DNA of 64,000 nt, from contig DAIUFE010000005.1 of assembly GCA_036844765.1 (NCBI GenBank), forward strand, positions 9,092-73,091, given 5' to 3'. Source of the DNA: Thermocaproicibacter sp036844765. Lineage in GTDB: Bacteria; Bacillota; Clostridia; Oscillospirales; Acutalibacteraceae. The translations under genes and the position numbers were made by a program. Every line of letters starts with the position of its first letter. Position 1 is the stretch's first letter. The notes under the pieces are model-generated. The model did not search any database. It was not told the DNA's origin and saw only the letters and a list, made by a program, of their open reading frames with translations. This document shows, in pieces, positions 17,488 through 26,626 of the stretch.

Positions 17488-19152
17488 ATGGTAAACAAGT
17501 CCGTAGGAAAAAGGCTCGTCTGCTGCCTGCTCGCCACGGCGATGATCGCCGCGGCCGGCTGCAACAGCGCGCAGAGCACGGGCGGGACCCCGAGCGCAGG
17601 CTCAAGTTCCGCAGCGGAAGCGAAATCGACCCTCACCAAGTTCAGGAAGCCGATCACGCTGACGTGGATGACGCCGACAAGCGACGACTATCCGATCGAT
17701 TCCCCCGCTCTGAAAAAGACGATGGACAAGATCGCGGAGGCGACCAACGTCACCGTCGAGTGGAAGCCCGTTCCGACCACCGACGCGGCCTCGGTCTACA
17801 CGACGACGCTGCTTTCCGGCAAAAAATCCTGGCCGAACCTGATGACGAAGGACCAGGGCACCATCAACAGCGACGGCGCGCTGGGCGCGTATGTCGACCT
17901 GACGCCGATCATGAAGACCAAGCTGCCGAACGTCTATGAAAAGGTGAACGCCTATGACAACTGGGCCGCCCTGTTCAACCTGCAGAGCCAGCAGATCTTC
18001 GGCGTGCCGCGCGTCGGCCAGCAGGAATGCAAGATGTCCTGGATGCTCCGCAAGGACTGGCTGGACGCGTGCGGCCTCAGCGAACCCAAGACCGTCGACG
18101 AGTTTGCGAACGCCCTGAAGGCCTTTAAGGAAAAGAATCCGGGCAACGCGCCCGCCGAGCACAATTATCCGTTCACCGCCCGCGGCAACCCGCAGGTCTG
18201 GATGTCCGCCGTGTTCGGGAGCTGGGGCATGAACTCCATCTATTACACCGAAGCGAGCGACGGCACCCTGAAGCTGGACCTCACGATGGATCAGTTCCGC
18301 CACGCGATGGAATTCTGGCACAAACTGTATGCCGACGGCCTCATCGATCCGGAAGTCATCGTCGGCGACGTCAACCACTGGACAACCCAGATGGACAACA
18401 GCTGGTCCGGCGCGACGATCGACTATACCGTCCGCACCAACCAGTTCACCAACGAGATCCGCAACCCGTCGGCCGATGCGGTGAAAGCCGGCGTCAAGGC
18501 CCAGTCGAACGCCTCGCTGGTCGGCCTGGCCCCGCTCTCTTCCGCGGACGCCAGCGATCCGACGATCTGCGCCAACAACCCGGTCAACACCGACCTCGCG
18601 GTCGGCATCATGAGCAGCTGCACGGAAGACCAGCAGGAAGCCGCCCTCTGCCTGATCAACTACATTTATTCCGACGAAGGGCAGAAGCTCCTTTCGTGGG
18701 GCATCGACGGCGTCTCGTATGACGGCGTAAGCGCCGACGGGACCCCGAACTGGAAGAGCGACCTCATCAACAACTACTCCATCAAACAGACCGCCCAGTA
18801 CGGCATCCAGCCCTCCATCGCCCGCCCCGTCACCAAGCAGGAAGTGCTGATGCTGTTCCCGGGCCTTGCCAAAGAAGCTTCCGCGAAGAACGACGGCCAT
18901 TACGAGAAGCTCCACAGCACCGTCTTCCTCTCCGACGACGACTGGAAGAAGAACGGCGACGCTTTCACCATCCTTTCCAATTTCTATATCCAGGCCTGCA
19001 CAAAGTTCCTGAAAGGCGATTATACGACCGACGACGCCGGTTGGGCAAAGTACCTTTCCGACCTCGCCAATCTGAAGGCAGACGACTTCATGGCCACGAA
19101 CCAAAAGGGCTATGACGCCGCAAAGAAGATGTTCGGCGACTTCAGCTTCTGA
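17488..19152 (+). CDS. Sugar ABC transporter substrate-binding lipoprotein (LplA type)
   Basis: 554 residues. The N-terminus (KRLVCCLLATAMIAAAGC) is a lipoprotein signal with the lipobox AAGC, followed by an SG/A-rich linker. The body is a long extracellular solute-binding domain of the kind paired with LplB/YtcP permeases. A very strong AGGAGGAGG ribosome site precedes the ATG. The ligand is unknown, but the neighbouring GH16, DUF4038 and propeller-like genes suggest an oligosaccharide. A terminator follows. Confidence 0.9.
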   Translation: MVNKSVGKRLVCCLLATAMIAAAGCNSAQSTGGTPSAGSSSAAEAKSTLTKFRKPITLTWMTPTSDDYPIDSPALKKTMDKIAEATNVTVEWKPVPTTDAASVYTTTLLSGKKSWPNLMTKDQGTINSDGALGAYVDLTPIMKTKLPNVYEKVNAYDNWAALFNLQSQQIFGVPRVGQQECKMSWMLRKDWLDACGLSEPKTVDEFANALKAFKEKNPGNAPAEHNYPFTARGNPQVWMSAVFGSWGMNSIYYTEASDGTLKLDLTMDQFRHAMEFWHKLYADGLIDPEVIVGDVNHWTTQMDNSWSGATIDYTVRTNQFTNEIRNPSADAVKAGVKAQSNASLVGLAPLSSADASDPTICANNPVNTDLAVGIMSSCTEDQQEAALCLINYIYSDEGQKLLSWGIDGVSYDGVSADGTPNWKSDLINNYSIKQTAQYGIQPSIARPVTKQEVLMLFPGLAKEASAKNDGHYEKLHSTVFLSDDDWKKNGDAFTILSNFYIQACTKFLKGDYTTDDAGWAKYLSDLANLKADDFMATNQKGYDAAKKMFGDFSF

Positions 19153-19194
19153 CGGTCCCGAGTCCCGGCCGGTGAAAATAGATTTCTCCCAAGC

Positions 19195-19230
19195 AAGCGG
19201 CGCAGAGTGAAAATCGCTCTGCGCCGCTTT
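19195..19230 (+). terminator. Terminator after the sugar importer
   Basis: Perfect 13-bp stem (AAGCGGCGCAGAG/CTCTGCGCCGCTT) followed by TTTGAAT, between the lipoprotein gene and the vanR promoter. Confidence 0.78.
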
Positions 19231-19281
19231 GAATGGATCCGGGCTTTTTCCGAAGGGCGGCTGCGGACGGAGGAGCCCGGC

Positions 19282-19310
19282 TTGATTTATTCGGGGCGAA
19301 GAAATAGAAT
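19282..19310 (+). promoter_or_regulatory. Promoter of vanRS
   Basis: TTGATT and TAGAAT separated by 17 bases, followed closely by GAGGTG and the start codon. Confidence 0.75.
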
Positions 19311-19338
19311 AGGAATATCAAACCGTTCGAGGTGTGCT

Positions 19339-20085
19339 ATGGATCATAGAACATTGAAAAAATCCGGCGGGACACCGGAGGGAAAAGCGGCGGGCGATAA
19401 AATTCTGGTCGTCGACGACGAGCGCGAGATCGCCGACCTCGTCGAGGTCTACCTGAAAAACGAGGGCTACCGCGTCTATAAGTCCTACAACGCCGCGGAC
19501 GCACTGGCCTGCGTGGAGCGCGAGGACCTGAGCCTCGCCGTTCTGGATGTCATGCTGCCGGACGGGAGCGGTTTTGAGCTCTGCCGGAAAATCCGCGAAA
19601 CGCATCTGTTTCCCATCATCATGCTGACCGCCAAGGTGGAGGACATGGACAAGATCACGGGCCTGACGCTGGGCGCCGACGATTATCTTACGAAGCCGTT
19701 CAATCCGCTGGAGCTGGTGGCCCGCGTGAAAACCCAGCTTCGCCGCTGCAAACGCTACGACACGCAGAACACGGCCCCGCCGGAAGGCCGCGAATACGAT
19801 TTTGCCGGACTGTATATCCGCCGCGACAACCATAAATGCACACTGTACGGGGAGGAGCTGGCGCTGACGCCCATCGAGTTCGATATCCTCTGGTACCTCT
19901 GCGAGCACCGCGGCCGGGTCGTTCCGTCCGAAGAGCTGTTCGAGGCCGTCTGGGGCGAAAAATATCTGGACAACAACAACACGGTCATGGCCCATATCGC
20001 GCGGCTGCGCGAAAAGATGCACGAGCCGAGCCGGAAACCGAAGTTTGTGAAAACCGTCTGGGGGGTGGGTTATACCATTGAGTGA
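19339..20085 (+). CDS. vanR: Response regulator, OmpR/PhoB type (VanR-like)
   Basis: 248 residues: receiver domain with acidic pair DDE, phospho-acceptor Asp in LDVMLPDGSG, and conserved Thr/Lys (MLTAK, TKPFNP), then a winged-helix DNA-binding domain (LTPIEFDILWYLCEHRGRVV). Length and sequence match VanR of the VanG/VanC group. It overlaps the kinase gene by 8 bases. Gene position next to vanW and vanG supports a glycopeptide-resistance role, although kinases of this subgroup are also near cell-wall genes without drug resistance. Confidence 0.87.
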   Translation: MDHRTLKKSGGTPEGKAAGDKILVVDDEREIADLVEVYLKNEGYRVYKSYNAADALACVEREDLSLAVLDVMLPDGSGFELCRKIRETHLFPIIMLTAKVEDMDKITGLTLGADDYLTKPFNPLELVARVKTQLRRCKRYDTQNTAPPEGREYDFAGLYIRRDNHKCTLYGEELALTPIEFDILWYLCEHRGRVVPSEELFEAVWGEKYLDNNNTVMAHIARLREKMHEPSRKPKFVKTVWGVGYTIE

Positions 20086-21205
20086 CGGAAAAAGACGGGT
20101 CGAACGAAACCGCGCCCGCCGCAGCCAATTATCCCGGCAGATCACACTGCAGTATTTTCTGGCCATTCTCGGTTTTGTGGCGGGCCTTCTCGCCGCGTAT
20201 TTTCTCGCGTGGCGGATCTGCCTTTTGTTCGTTTGGGAGCCGGATGATTCGCTTTACCAGTTCCTGAAGCTGGTTCAGGGAACATCCCTGTTTTGGGGAA
20301 CCGGCCTGATCCTCGTCGGATGGACCTTCATCACCTACCGCTTTTTCCAAAAGCCGCTCCGCTATCTGGACGAGGTCGTCGCCGCCGCCGAGAAACTGGC
20401 GCAGCCCGGCAGCGCTCCCATCGTTCTGCCCGACGCCATGAAAAACGTGCAGGACGAGCTGAATCTGGTCCGGGAACAGGCGCTGCGCAGCGCCATGGCC
20501 GCGAAAGAGGCCGAACAGCGGAAAAACGATCTGGTCGTCTATCTGGCGCACGACCTGAAGACGCCGCTGACCAGCGTGATCGGCTATCTGACTCTGCTGC
20601 GGGACGAGCCCCAGGTTTCGCCGGAGCTGCGGGCCAAGTACACCGGCATCGCCCTCGATAAGGCGGAGCGGCTGGAAACGCTGATCAACGAGTTCTTCGA
20701 CATCACCCGCTTCAGCCTCACCCATCTGACGCTGGAGCCGGAATCCGTCAATCTGACCCGGATGCTGGAGCAGACCACCTTCGAGTTCAATCCGGCCCTC
20801 GCGGAGAAAAATCTGCGCTGGGATCTGCGCCTTGCGCCGGACGTCCGGATCGTCTGCGACCCGGACAAGCTGGAGCGCGTGTTCGACAACCTGATCCGCA
20901 ACGCCATCAGCTACAGCGATCCGGACACGGCGATCCTCGTCGCGATGGAGCCCTCCGGCGGCCGCGTAACGGTGCGTGTGGAAAACCGCGGGAAAACGAT
21001 CCCTCCCGAAAAGCTGAGCCGCATTTTCGATCAGTTTTTCCGGCTGGACACCTCCCGCTCCAGCTCCACCGGCGGAGCCGGCCTCGGCCTGGCGATCGCC
21101 AAAGAGATCGTCGAGCTCCACGGCGGCTCCATCGCCGCCGAAAGCGCCGGCGGGCGCATCCTTTTCACGGTGGTCCTTCCGAAGGGCTGTCATAAAATCG
21201 TATGA
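20078..21205 (+). CDS. vanS: Sensor histidine kinase (VanS-like)
   Basis: 375 residues with two membrane segments (about 26-50 and 68-88), a short extracytoplasmic loop, a HAMP-like linker, the phospho-acceptor motif YLAHDLKTPLTSVIGYL and an ATPase domain (NLIRNAISYSDP; GLGLAIAKEIVELHGG). The extracytoplasmic part is only ~20 residues, as in VanS of the VanC/VanG type. The start is TTG (GGGTGGG lies 8 bases upstream), overlapping vanR. It probably phosphorylates and regulates the vanR product in response to cell-wall stress. Confidence 0.85.
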   Translation: MSDGKRRVERNRARRSQLSRQITLQYFLAILGFVAGLLAAYFLAWRICLLFVWEPDDSLYQFLKLVQGTSLFWGTGLILVGWTFITYRFFQKPLRYLDEVVAAAEKLAQPGSAPIVLPDAMKNVQDELNLVREQALRSAMAAKEAEQRKNDLVVYLAHDLKTPLTSVIGYLTLLRDEPQVSPELRAKYTGIALDKAERLETLINEFFDITRFSLTHLTLEPESVNLTRMLEQTTFEFNPALAEKNLRWDLRLAPDVRIVCDPDKLERVFDNLIRNAISYSDPDTAILVAMEPSGGRVTVRVENRGKTIPPEKLSRIFDQFFRLDTSRSSSTGGAGLGLAIAKEIVELHGGSIAAESAGGRILFTVVLPKGCHKIV

Positions 21206-21258
21206 TTATCGCAGGATAATTTTCAGGCTTCCGGCAGGAAAAGCGAAGACCCGTCCCT

Positions 21259-21299
21259 CCCCGCTCTGCTACGATAGACGCAGAGAGCGGGGATTTTTT
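21259..21299 (+). terminator. Terminator or attenuator before vanW
   Basis: CCCCGCTCTGC and GCAGAGAGCGGGG arms around a loop, followed by ATTTTTTC. It lies between the vanS stop and vanW and may separate regulatory from resistance genes. Confidence 0.7.
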
Positions 21300-21329
21300 C
21301 TACCCTCTTTTTTTAGAAAGGATCTTTTC

Positions 21330-22169
21330 ATGCCGAGAAAACGCATCACACAGATCTTTCCGTGGCTGCTGCCGCTCCGGATCCGGCAGCGGAAATTCTG
21401 CTTTTACGCGGGGATGCGCCTGGACGGGAACCGCTACGCGGCGGCCCGGTCCGAATCCCCGCTGCCCTGCCTGCTTTTCGAGACCCGCTGCCCGCTGTAC
21501 AACCGGGAGACCGGCTTCGACATGGCGTACCAGGAGAACAAGGTCTTCAACCTGAAGCTGGCCGCGGCCGTGCTGGACAAGGTGGTCCTCCGGCCGGGGG
21601 AAACCTTTTCCTTCTGGAAGCTGGTCCGGTATGCGGACAGGGACACGCCGTATAAAGAGGGGCTGGAGGTCATCGACGGGAAGCTTACGGCGGCGCCCGG
21701 CGGCGGTCTGTGCCACATGAGCAATCTGCTCTTCTGGATGTTCCTGCATACGCCGCTTGCCGTGGCAGAGCGGCACGGACACGCCGTGAAGGACTTTCCG
21801 GAGCCGCCCAGCGACGCGCCGCTGGGTGTGGACGCGACGGTCTCGGAAGGGTGGCTCGATCTGAAAGTCCGGAACGAAACGGACGCTTCGTTTCAGATCG
21901 GCATCGCCTTCGACAGCGGGCGTATCATCGGGCGCATCCTGACCGACCGGGACGCGGGGCTGCTCTATGAGGTCGTGAACGGGAAGCCCCTGTACCGACG
22001 CAGAAACGGCAAAATCTACGAAGAGGTCGACGTTCGGCGGAACACGATCTTGAAAGCGACCGGGGAGCGCGTTTCCTCGAAACTGCTCTACCGGAACCGA
22101 TGCGAAATCCGCTACCCGCTTCCCGCGGGGACGGAGATCTTGGAGGAAGAATATAAATGGGAAAATTAA
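21330..22169 (+). CDS. vanW: VanW-family protein
   Basis: 279 residues. The VanW domain is recognisable from ENKVFNLKLAAAVLDKVVLRPGETFSFWK and the GGGLCHMSNLLFW motif. VanW is found in vanB and vanG clusters; its biochemical role is not known, though a link to peptidoglycan cross-link trimming has been suggested. No signal peptide is seen. GAAAGGATC precedes the ATG. The stop overlaps the vanG start by 13 bases. Confidence 0.85.
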   Translation: MPRKRITQIFPWLLPLRIRQRKFCFYAGMRLDGNRYAAARSESPLPCLLFETRCPLYNRETGFDMAYQENKVFNLKLAAAVLDKVVLRPGETFSFWKLVRYADRDTPYKEGLEVIDGKLTAAPGGGLCHMSNLLFWMFLHTPLAVAERHGHAVKDFPEPPSDAPLGVDATVSEGWLDLKVRNETDASFQIGIAFDSGRIIGRILTDRDAGLLYEVVNGKPLYRRRNGKIYEEVDVRRNTILKATGERVSSKLLYRNRCEIRYPLPAGTEILEEEYKWEN

Positions 22170-23239
22170 AGATCGCCATCCTGTTCGGCGGCTGCTCCCC
22201 GGAATACGGGGTCTCGCTGCAATCCGCTTATTCCGTGATCCGGCATATCGACATCGACCGCTGCCGGCCCGTGCTGATCGGCATCTCGCCCCGGGGGGAC
22301 TGGTACCGGTTCGGCGGAGATCCCGAAAAGATCGCCGGGGACACGTGGTGCAATCCCTCCGACTGCGTGCCCGCGACGCTTTCCCCCAGCCGCACGGAGC
22401 ACGCCCTGCTGGCGCTCCGCCCGGACCGGGTGGAGCCGATCCCGATCGACGCGGCTCTCCCCGTGCTGCACGGGAAGAACGGGGAGGACGGAACGGTGCA
22501 GGGGATGTTCGAGCTGGCCGGCATTCCGCTGGTCGGCTGCGGAACGCTGGCTTCGGCCCTCTGCATGGACAAGGACCGGGCGCATCGGCTGGTCCGTGCC
22601 GCCGGCGTGCCGGTCCCCGCCTCTTTTCTGCTGGAGAAAAATCGGGGCATGGGGCAGGCCGCGGCGCGGGCTGAAACCCTGGGCTATCCGCTGTTCGTCA
22701 AACCGGTGCGGGCCGGCTCGTCCTTCGGCGTCACCAAAGTGACGGACCGGCGCGCGCTCCCCACCGCGATCCGGCTGGCCTTCCGGTACGACGGGGAAGC
22801 CCTCATCGAGCAAAACATCCCGGGGTTCGAGGTCGGATGCGCCGTTCTGGGCAACGACGATCTGACGGTCGGGGAGGTCGACGAGATTGAGCTTTCGGAC
22901 GGTTTCTTCGATTACACGGAAAAATATACGCTGAAGACCTCCAGAATTCACGTCCCCGCGCGGATCCCGAGAGAAAAAGCGGACGAGATCAAGCGGACGG
23001 CCCGGATCATCTATCGGGCGCTGGGGTGCCGCGGCTTCGCCCGGGTGGACATGTTCCTCACGCCCGCGGGGAAGATCGTGTTCAACGAGGTCAACACCAT
23101 CCCCGGCTTCACGGCCCACAGCCGCTATCCCGGCATGATGAAAGCCGCCGGGATATCCCTTGAGCAGGTGATCTCCCGCGCGATCGGGCTGGCGGTGGAA
23201 ACTGAAAACCGGCGCGTCTCCGAAAAGGTCCGCGCATGA
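22157..23239 (+). CDS. vanG: D-alanine--D-serine ligase, VanG type
   Basis: 360 residues of the ATP-grasp ligase family. The stretch FFDYTEKYTLKTSRIHVPARI (about 250-270) has the EKYTLKTS signature of D-Ala-D-Ser ligases (VanC/E/G), unlike EAKYI of D-Ala-D-Ala enzymes. ATP-grasp motifs are clear: VKPVRAGSSFGV, GFARVDMF, FNEVNTIPGFT. It forms D-Ala-D-Ser for peptidoglycan precursors with lowered vancomycin affinity. Overlaps vanW and the racemase gene, so translation is coupled. Confidence 0.9.
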   Translation: MGKLKIAILFGGCSPEYGVSLQSAYSVIRHIDIDRCRPVLIGISPRGDWYRFGGDPEKIAGDTWCNPSDCVPATLSPSRTEHALLALRPDRVEPIPIDAALPVLHGKNGEDGTVQGMFELAGIPLVGCGTLASALCMDKDRAHRLVRAAGVPVPASFLLEKNRGMGQAAARAETLGYPLFVKPVRAGSSFGVTKVTDRRALPTAIRLAFRYDGEALIEQNIPGFEVGCAVLGNDDLTVGEVDEIELSDGFFDYTEKYTLKTSRIHVPARIPREKADEIKRTARIIYRALGCRGFARVDMFLTPAGKIVFNEVNTIPGFTAHSRYPGMMKAAGISLEQVISRAIGLAVETENRRVSEKVRA

Positions 23240-24864
23240 GGGCGGGCGGTATCCGGGAAAGAATCACGGACTGCTCGAAGGGCGACGACCTGCGCCGGTT
23301 CTGGGCCCTGTTCCGGCGCCGCGAGCGGGCGAAAAGCAAATTTGCGGCTTACGTCCTCACCTTTCTCTGCAACCGGTCGGCGCGCCGGCACGGCGGCTAT
23401 GTCGGGAACGGCGCGAAGATCGCCGGGATTCCCTGCCTGCCGCACGGCCTGCACGGCGTCTATATCTCCCGCTACGCGAGCATCGGCGCCGGCTGCCGGA
23501 TCTATCAGAACGTGACCATCGGAGAGGTGGACCGCCGGGCGCCCCGGATCGGCGACGGCTGTCTGATCGGCGCGGGAGCGGTCGTCGTCGGCGGCATCCG
23601 GATCGGGGACCGCGTCAAAATCGGCGCGGGGACCGTCGTGAGCTCGGACATCCCGGACGGCTGCACCGTGGTCTCACAGCCGCCCCGCGTCCTCGGGCGG
23701 CGGGAAAAGCCGGCCGGAAACGATCCGCCGTTCCGCCGGGGACGCGCGTGGATCGAGCTGGACCGGGACGCGCTGCGCCAGAACGTCGGGACGCTCCGGA
23801 AGCGGCTTCCGCCCGGCTGCGAGCTGATGCCGGCCGTCAAAGCAGACGCCTACGGCCACGGGGCGGTCCTGATCTCGCGGGAACTCGAACGCCTCGGCGT
23901 CGGTGCCTTCTGCGTGGCGACCGCGGCGGAAGGGGCCGGGCTGCGCGAAAACGGCATCCGCGGGGATATCCTGGTTCTGGGCTACACGCACCCGAAGCAG
24001 TTTCCGCTTCTGGTCCGCTGCGACCTGATCCAGACGGTGGTCGACCGGCCCTATGCCGAACTTCTGAACGGTTACGGCAAGAAAATCAGGGCGCATATCG
24101 CGGTCGACACCGGAATGCACCGCCTGGGCGAACGCTGCGAGAATATCGACGGCATCTGCGGCATGTTCCGCCTGTGCAACCTGAAAATCGAAGGGATTTA
24201 CACGCATCTGTGCGCGGACGATACGGCTTCCCCGGAGGACAAAGCCTTTACGCTGGCGCAGGGGCAGGCGTTCCAACGCGTTCTTTCGCAGCTGAAAGCG
24301 CGCGGCTGCGGCCGCCCCAAAGCGCACCTGCTGGCAAGCTATGGGCTCGTGAACTATCCGGAGCTCGGCGGCGATTACGCGCGGGTCGGCATCGCGCTCT
24401 ACGGCATGCTCGGCACCCGGACCGACACGGGGCACTGCGCCCTTCCGCTGCGGCCGGTTCTGTCGCTGAAGGCCCGGGTGGCGTCGGTCAAAACGCTGCG
24501 GAAGGGCGAGGCCGCGGGCTACGGGCTGCAGTTCGTCGCGCCGGAGGACTGCCGGATCGCCGTTCTCTCCATCGGGTACGCCGACGGGCTGCCCCGCGCG
24601 CTTTCCTGCGGCGTCGGGAAAGCCCTGATCGGCGGGCGCGACGCGCCCGTCGCCGGCCGCGTCTGCATGGATCAGACCCTGGTCGACGTCTCCGGCATTC
24701 CGGACGTCAAAGCCGGCGACACCGCCGTTCTGATCGGCCGGTCCGGCGGCTTGGAGATCACGGCCTGCGATCTGGCGGAGCAGGCCGGAACAATCTCCAA
24801 TGAAATCCTCAGCCGCCTCGGCGCGCGCCTGGACCGGGAAATGACGGACGGCGGTCCGGGCTGA
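23236..24864 (+). CDS. vanT: Fusion: hexapeptide acyltransferase (serine acetyltransferase-like) + serine racemase (VanT-like)
   Basis: 542 residues. Residues about 1-155 form a left-handed beta-helix acyltransferase like CysE (YQNVTIG, GDGCLIGAGAVVVGG, GDRVKIGAGTVV; candidate catalytic His in LPHGLHG). After a short linker, residues about 165-542 are a PLP-dependent alanine-racemase fold (RAWIELDRDALRQNV, PLP lysine K202 in AVKADAYGHG, GYGLQF, RVCMDQ). Near the C-terminus, where alanine racemases have TxNYE, this protein has TISNE with N522; the Tyr-to-Asn change is described for VanT serine racemases. Normal VanT carries a membrane acyltransferase-3 domain instead of this soluble one. It overlaps vanG by 4 bases and has no frameshift at the junction. 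Confidence 0.85.
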   Translation: MRAGGIRERITDCSKGDDLRRFWALFRRRERAKSKFAAYVLTFLCNRSARRHGGYVGNGAKIAGIPCLPHGLHGVYISRYASIGAGCRIYQNVTIGEVDRRAPRIGDGCLIGAGAVVVGGIRIGDRVKIGAGTVVSSDIPDGCTVVSQPPRVLGRREKPAGNDPPFRRGRAWIELDRDALRQNVGTLRKRLPPGCELMPAVKADAYGHGAVLISRELERLGVGAFCVATAAEGAGLRENGIRGDILVLGYTHPKQFPLLVRCDLIQTVVDRPYAELLNGYGKKIRAHIAVDTGMHRLGERCENIDGICGMFRLCNLKIEGIYTHLCADDTASPEDKAFTLAQGQAFQRVLSQLKARGCGRPKAHLLASYGLVNYPELGGDYARVGIALYGMLGTRTDTGHCALPLRPVLSLKARVASVKTLRKGEAAGYGLQFVAPEDCRIAVLSIGYADGLPRALSCGVGKALIGGRDAPVAGRVCMDQTLVDVSGIPDVKAGDTAVLIGRSGGLEITACDLAEQAGTISNEILSRLGARLDREMTDGGPG

Positions 24865-24901
24865 GAGCATCGATCATCCAGCATTGCCGCAGAGCTTTTG
24901 T

Positions 24902-24930
24902 TTGCCTTTTCCGGGACCGGCCGGTATAAT
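24902..24930 (+). promoter_or_regulatory. Promoter of the DUF4091 gene
   Basis: TTGCCT and TATAAT separated by 17 bases; AAGGAGGAG follows before the ATG at 24966. Confidence 0.72.
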
Positions 24931-24965
24931 GGGTCATAAACGGACAAGGCAAGGAGGAGTTCGAG

Positions 24966-26612
24966 ATGCAGGTCAAACTGAAGATTCTCAGTTCGCTCGC
25001 CAAAGTGTTCGCCGACGAAGAGCCGACGGAGTACCCGGAAACCGGCAGGCCTTCCGGCTTCAAAAACGAGACGATCTCGTTCCAGGCGGCCTATCGAGCC
25101 GATACGGCAGGGAGCGAGCCGGCCAGGATCGAAGTCGAATCCCCGATCGCGGAGCGGATCAGGGTCCGGCAGGTGCGGCTCGTTCCGGTCGGACTCGCCG
25201 CATTCACCGACGCGGACGACAACTATTTAAGGAAGACCCCGGGCCTGTATCCCGACCTGCTGACCGACCTGAAGGACGGGGTGGTCCGCCTCTTGGGCGG
25301 GCAGTGGAGCAGCCTCTGGATCGACGTCGAGCCCGACGAAGAAGCGGCCGCGGGGGTCTATCCCGTTAAAATAGCGATCCGGACGCCGCAGGGAGAACCG
25401 CTCGCGGAGCGGACGGTCTCCGTAGAGATTCTGGACGCTCTGCTTCCCCCGCAGACGCTGCGGAACACAAACTGGTTTTATACGGATTGCCTCGCGCAGT
25501 ATTATCAGGTTCCCGTTTTTTCCGAGCGGCACTGGAAGATTATCGAAAACTTCGCGGCGCTCGCGGCCCGGCGGGGGATCAACATGATCCTCACCCCGGC
25601 CTTCACCCCTCCGCTTGACACGGCCGTGGGCGGGGAACGGCTCACCACGCAGCTGGTCGACGTCCGCCTGGACCAAGGCGCCTACTCCTTCGGCTTTGAA
25701 AAGCTGAAGCGGTGGGTCGGGATGTGCGGGCGCGCGGGCATCCGGTATTTCGAGTTCAGCCACCTGTTCACCCAGTGGGGCGCACGGTCGGCGCCCAAGG
25801 TCATGGCGACCGTGGACGGCGTATACAAAAAGCTGTTCGGCTGGGAGACCGCGGCGACGGACGAAGAATACAAAAGGTTCCTGCGGGAATATCTCGGCGC
25901 CCTCACCCCGCTGCTGCGGGAGTGGGGGATCGCCGACCGGTGCTATTTCCATATTTCGGACGAGCCGTCCCTCGAGCATCTTCGGGATTACAAAGCGGCC
26001 AGGGAAATCGCGGCGCCTTATCTTCAGGGCTTTGAGATCATCGACGCGCTCTCGGATTTCGAGTTTTACAAGAGCGGCGCGATCTCCAAGCCGATCCCGG
26101 CGAACGACCACATCGCCCCCTTTATCGAAGCCGGAGTCAAGGGCCTGTGGACCTATTACTGCGTGGGGCAGTACAAAGACGTCAGCAACCTGTTCATCGC
26201 CATGCCGTCCGCGAGGAACCGGATCTTCGGGGTACAGCTTTACAAATACGGCATCGAGGGCATCCTGCAGTGGGGATACGACTTCTACAACACGCAGTAT
26301 TCGCTGGACCGGATCGACCCCTATGCGGTCACCGACGCGGGCGGCTGGGTCCCGTCCGGCGACGCCTTTCAGGTCTACCCGGGGCGCGGCGGGCAGCCCG
26401 AGGAGTCCATCCGGCTGATGGTGAAGGCGCAGGCGCTTTACGACCTTCGCGCCTTCAGGCTGCTGGAGAGCCTGACGGACAAGGCCTTCGTTCTCCGGCT
26501 GATCGAGGACGGCCTCTCCGAGCCCGTCACGTTCTCAAGGTACCCAAAATCCGACGTCTATCTTCTCCGGCTGCGGAACCGCGTCAACCGCGAGATCATG
26601 GCGAGAATCTAA
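24966..26612 (+). CDS. DUF4091 domain protein, GH123-like
   Basis: 548 residues without signal peptide. An N-terminal beta-sandwich (about 1-160) is followed by a TIM-barrel-like domain (FHISDEPSLEHLRDY is the diagnostic DUF4091 motif; Asp-Glu pair). DUF4091 is related to GH123 beta-N-acetylgalactosaminidases, so a glycosidase is likely, but the substrate is unknown. Strong AAGGAGGAG ribosome site. It is a single-gene unit with its own promoter, not clearly part of the van cluster, and is followed by a palindromic element. Confidence 0.75.
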   Translation: MQVKLKILSSLAKVFADEEPTEYPETGRPSGFKNETISFQAAYRADTAGSEPARIEVESPIAERIRVRQVRLVPVGLAAFTDADDNYLRKTPGLYPDLLTDLKDGVVRLLGGQWSSLWIDVEPDEEAAAGVYPVKIAIRTPQGEPLAERTVSVEILDALLPPQTLRNTNWFYTDCLAQYYQVPVFSERHWKIIENFAALAARRGINMILTPAFTPPLDTAVGGERLTTQLVDVRLDQGAYSFGFEKLKRWVGMCGRAGIRYFEFSHLFTQWGARSAPKVMATVDGVYKKLFGWETAATDEEYKRFLREYLGALTPLLREWGIADRCYFHISDEPSLEHLRDYKAAREIAAPYLQGFEIIDALSDFEFYKSGAISKPIPANDHIAPFIEAGVKGLWTYYCVGQYKDVSNLFIAMPSARNRIFGVQLYKYGIEGILQWGYDFYNTQYSLDRIDPYAVTDAGGWVPSGDAFQVYPGRGGQPEESIRLMVKAQALYDLRAFRLLESLTDKAFVLRLIEDGLSEPVTFSRYPKSDVYLLRLRNRVNREIMARI

Positions 26613-26626
26613 CCCAGCGGCGCCTA

